Part shown: positions 13,910 through 14,314 of the stretch, piece by piece | How positions within the stretch are numbered: position 1 is the stretch's first letter | Layout: the number at the start of each line of letters is the position of its first letter | Assembly (NCBI GenBank): GCA_002451065.1 | Contig: DKBC01000226.1 | Coordinates: 1 to 14,314, forward strand | Length of the DNA stretch: 14,314 nucleotides | Direction of reading: 5' to 3' | Origin: Betaproteobacteria bacterium UBA6910 | GTDB lineage: Bacteria > Pseudomonadota > Gammaproteobacteria > Burkholderiales > UBA6910 | Made by a program: the position numbers and the translations under genes | The notes under the pieces: model-generated | The model's database searches: none | What the model saw: only the letters and a program-made list of their open reading frames with translations | Told to the model about the DNA's origin: nothing

Positions 13910-13915
13910 ATGCTA
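13910..13915 (-). promoter_or_regulatory. candidate -10 element of the hox promoter
   Basis: On the minus strand this reads TAGCAT (4 of 6 to TATAAT, including the key A and T). Its centre is 31 bases from the centre of the FNR box, close to the 32 bases expected for a class II FNR promoter. Transcription would start near 13903 and give a leader of about 42 bases before hoxF. No good -35 is needed in that promoter class. Confidence 0.45.
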
Positions 13916-13936
13916 GCCGCTCTCCGCGGCCCGAGT

Positions 13937-13950
13937 TTGATTTAGATCAA
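13937..13950. promoter_or_regulatory. perfect FNR/ANR-type binding site upstream of hoxF
   Basis: TTGAT-TTAG-ATCAA matches the FNR/ANR/Dnr consensus TTGAT-N4-ATCAA at all ten specified positions. It is centred at 13943.5, 82 bases from the hoxF ATG, in the only sizeable gap beside the operon. The gene on its other side reads the same way and ends there, so hox is the only downstream target. Expected effect is activation under low oxygen. Confidence 0.82.
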
Positions 13951-14026
13951 CGCGCCCCGGCCCGTGACTCACACTGCAGCCTGCACTATCACGCGTCCGC
14001 ACGCCGGCATCCGCAGCCGGGCCGGA

Positions 14027-14314
14027 TCAGGAGCGCTTGTCGTCCTGGCGCAGCGCCTCGGAAAGGCCGGCGAGAAATCCGCTGGTGACCTCGGCCCATC
14101 GCGTGGACATTTCCTTTGCCGCCTCGAGTCCCGCGATCTGGGTGTCGATGTAGGTTCGTGCCATACGCTGGGTGAACTCGTTCATGGTGCTCGCAACTTT
14201 CACTCCGGTGTCCGTCCCGCTGCGCCGCATATGGCTGAGGACATCCCTGAACTGGCCCTTTACCACGGGCTTGGCGGATTCGCCGACCTGCGCCACCGTG
14301 GAAAGAAAGTCCTC
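14027..14314 (-). CDS. helical phasin-like protein, C-terminal part
   Basis: Partial gene, open from the right window edge and ending with TGA at 14027; 95 codons are visible. An in-frame GTG at 14296 is possible, but the frame stays open through the edge with similar sequence (EDFLSTVAQ), so the true start is probably outside. The sequence is almost entirely predicted amphipathic helix, with regular Ala, Leu, Glu and Arg spacing (ASTMNEFTQRMARTYIDTQ, then LEAAKEMSTRWAEVTSGFL), no cysteine and no signal peptide. This resembles phasins and related granule or coiled-coil proteins, but I cannot assign a family. A separate transcription unit from hox is suggested by the FNR promoter downstream of its stop. 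Confidence 0.55.
   Translation of the reverse strand, partial: EDFLSTVAQVGESAKPVVKGQFRDVLSHMRRSGTDTGVKVASTMNEFTQRMARTYIDTQIAGLEAAKEMSTRWAEVTSGFLAGLSEALRQDDKRS

Noticed and set aside
12083..13945. 620-residue open frame on the plus strand opposite hoxF
   Set aside because: Long antisense frames are common opposite GC-rich genes with biased third positions. Its translation is low-complexity (His, Ala, Val, Gln-rich) without domains, while the minus strand encodes an intact HoxF.
14004..14020. CCGGC/GCCGG hairpin as a terminator after the phasin-like gene
   Set aside because: Five-base stem, seven-base loop and no T run; such repeats are frequent at this GC content.

Overview
The window is GC-rich, densely packed bacterial DNA with frequent GTG and TTG starts. 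Family content (a Cupriavidus-type HoxFUYHW hydrogenase, DUF1499 lipoprotein, DUF72, PhaC-like protein, CDP-alcohol phosphatidyltransferase, TPMT-type methyltransferase) and a textbook FNR/ANR operator point to Pseudomonadota, most likely a beta- or gammaproteobacterium that meets low oxygen. This is inferred from gene content, not from a phylogeny. No rRNA, tRNA, CRISPR array or intact transposon is visible, and no gene-free stretch exceeds about 165 bases.

Left part (1-2951). The N-terminus of a DinG/YoaA-type helicase runs off the left edge on the minus strand. Divergent from it, a small unknown protein and a DUF1499 lipoprotein are coupled by a GTGA overlap. The lipoprotein gene overlaps tail to tail with a minus-strand DUF72/YecE-like gene. 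A plus-strand orphan gene (1928-2461) follows, then an ATP-binding-type universal stress protein (2520-2951).

Middle (2995-7882). A two-domain protein (aminoglycoside-phosphotransferase-like fold plus P-loop kinase) sits directly behind the stress protein. It converges on a minus-strand pair: DUF504, then a PhaC-like hydrolase whose nucleophile is serine instead of cysteine. Divergent from DUF504 is a CDP-alcohol phosphatidyltransferase that appears to lack a standard start codon. It converges on a minus-strand run: a small secretin-like periplasmic protein, a DUF2238 membrane protein, and a TPMT-type methyltransferase.

Right part (8801-13950) is the main system: a complete bidirectional NAD-linked [NiFe] hydrogenase operon (group 3d), hoxF-hoxU-hoxY-hoxH-hoxW on the minus strand, with 4-8 base overlaps or a 22-base gap between genes. 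HoxF and HoxU form the NAD-facing diaphorase module, HoxY and HoxH the hydrogenase module, and HoxW trims HoxH. A perfect TTGAT-N4-ATCAA box lies 82 bases upstream of hoxF, with a -10-like hexamer at class-II spacing. This predicts induction by an FNR/ANR regulator under oxygen limitation. The Hyp proteins that build the NiFe(CN)2CO site are not in the window. Upstream of the operon, the C-terminal end of a helical, phasin-like protein runs off the right edge.

The best leads are the FNR-controlled hox promoter, the cysteine-free NuoE-like domain of HoxF, the serine PhaC homologue, the stress-protein/kinase pair, the barrel-less secretin-like protein beside hoxW, and the probable ATC start of the phosphatidyltransferase.
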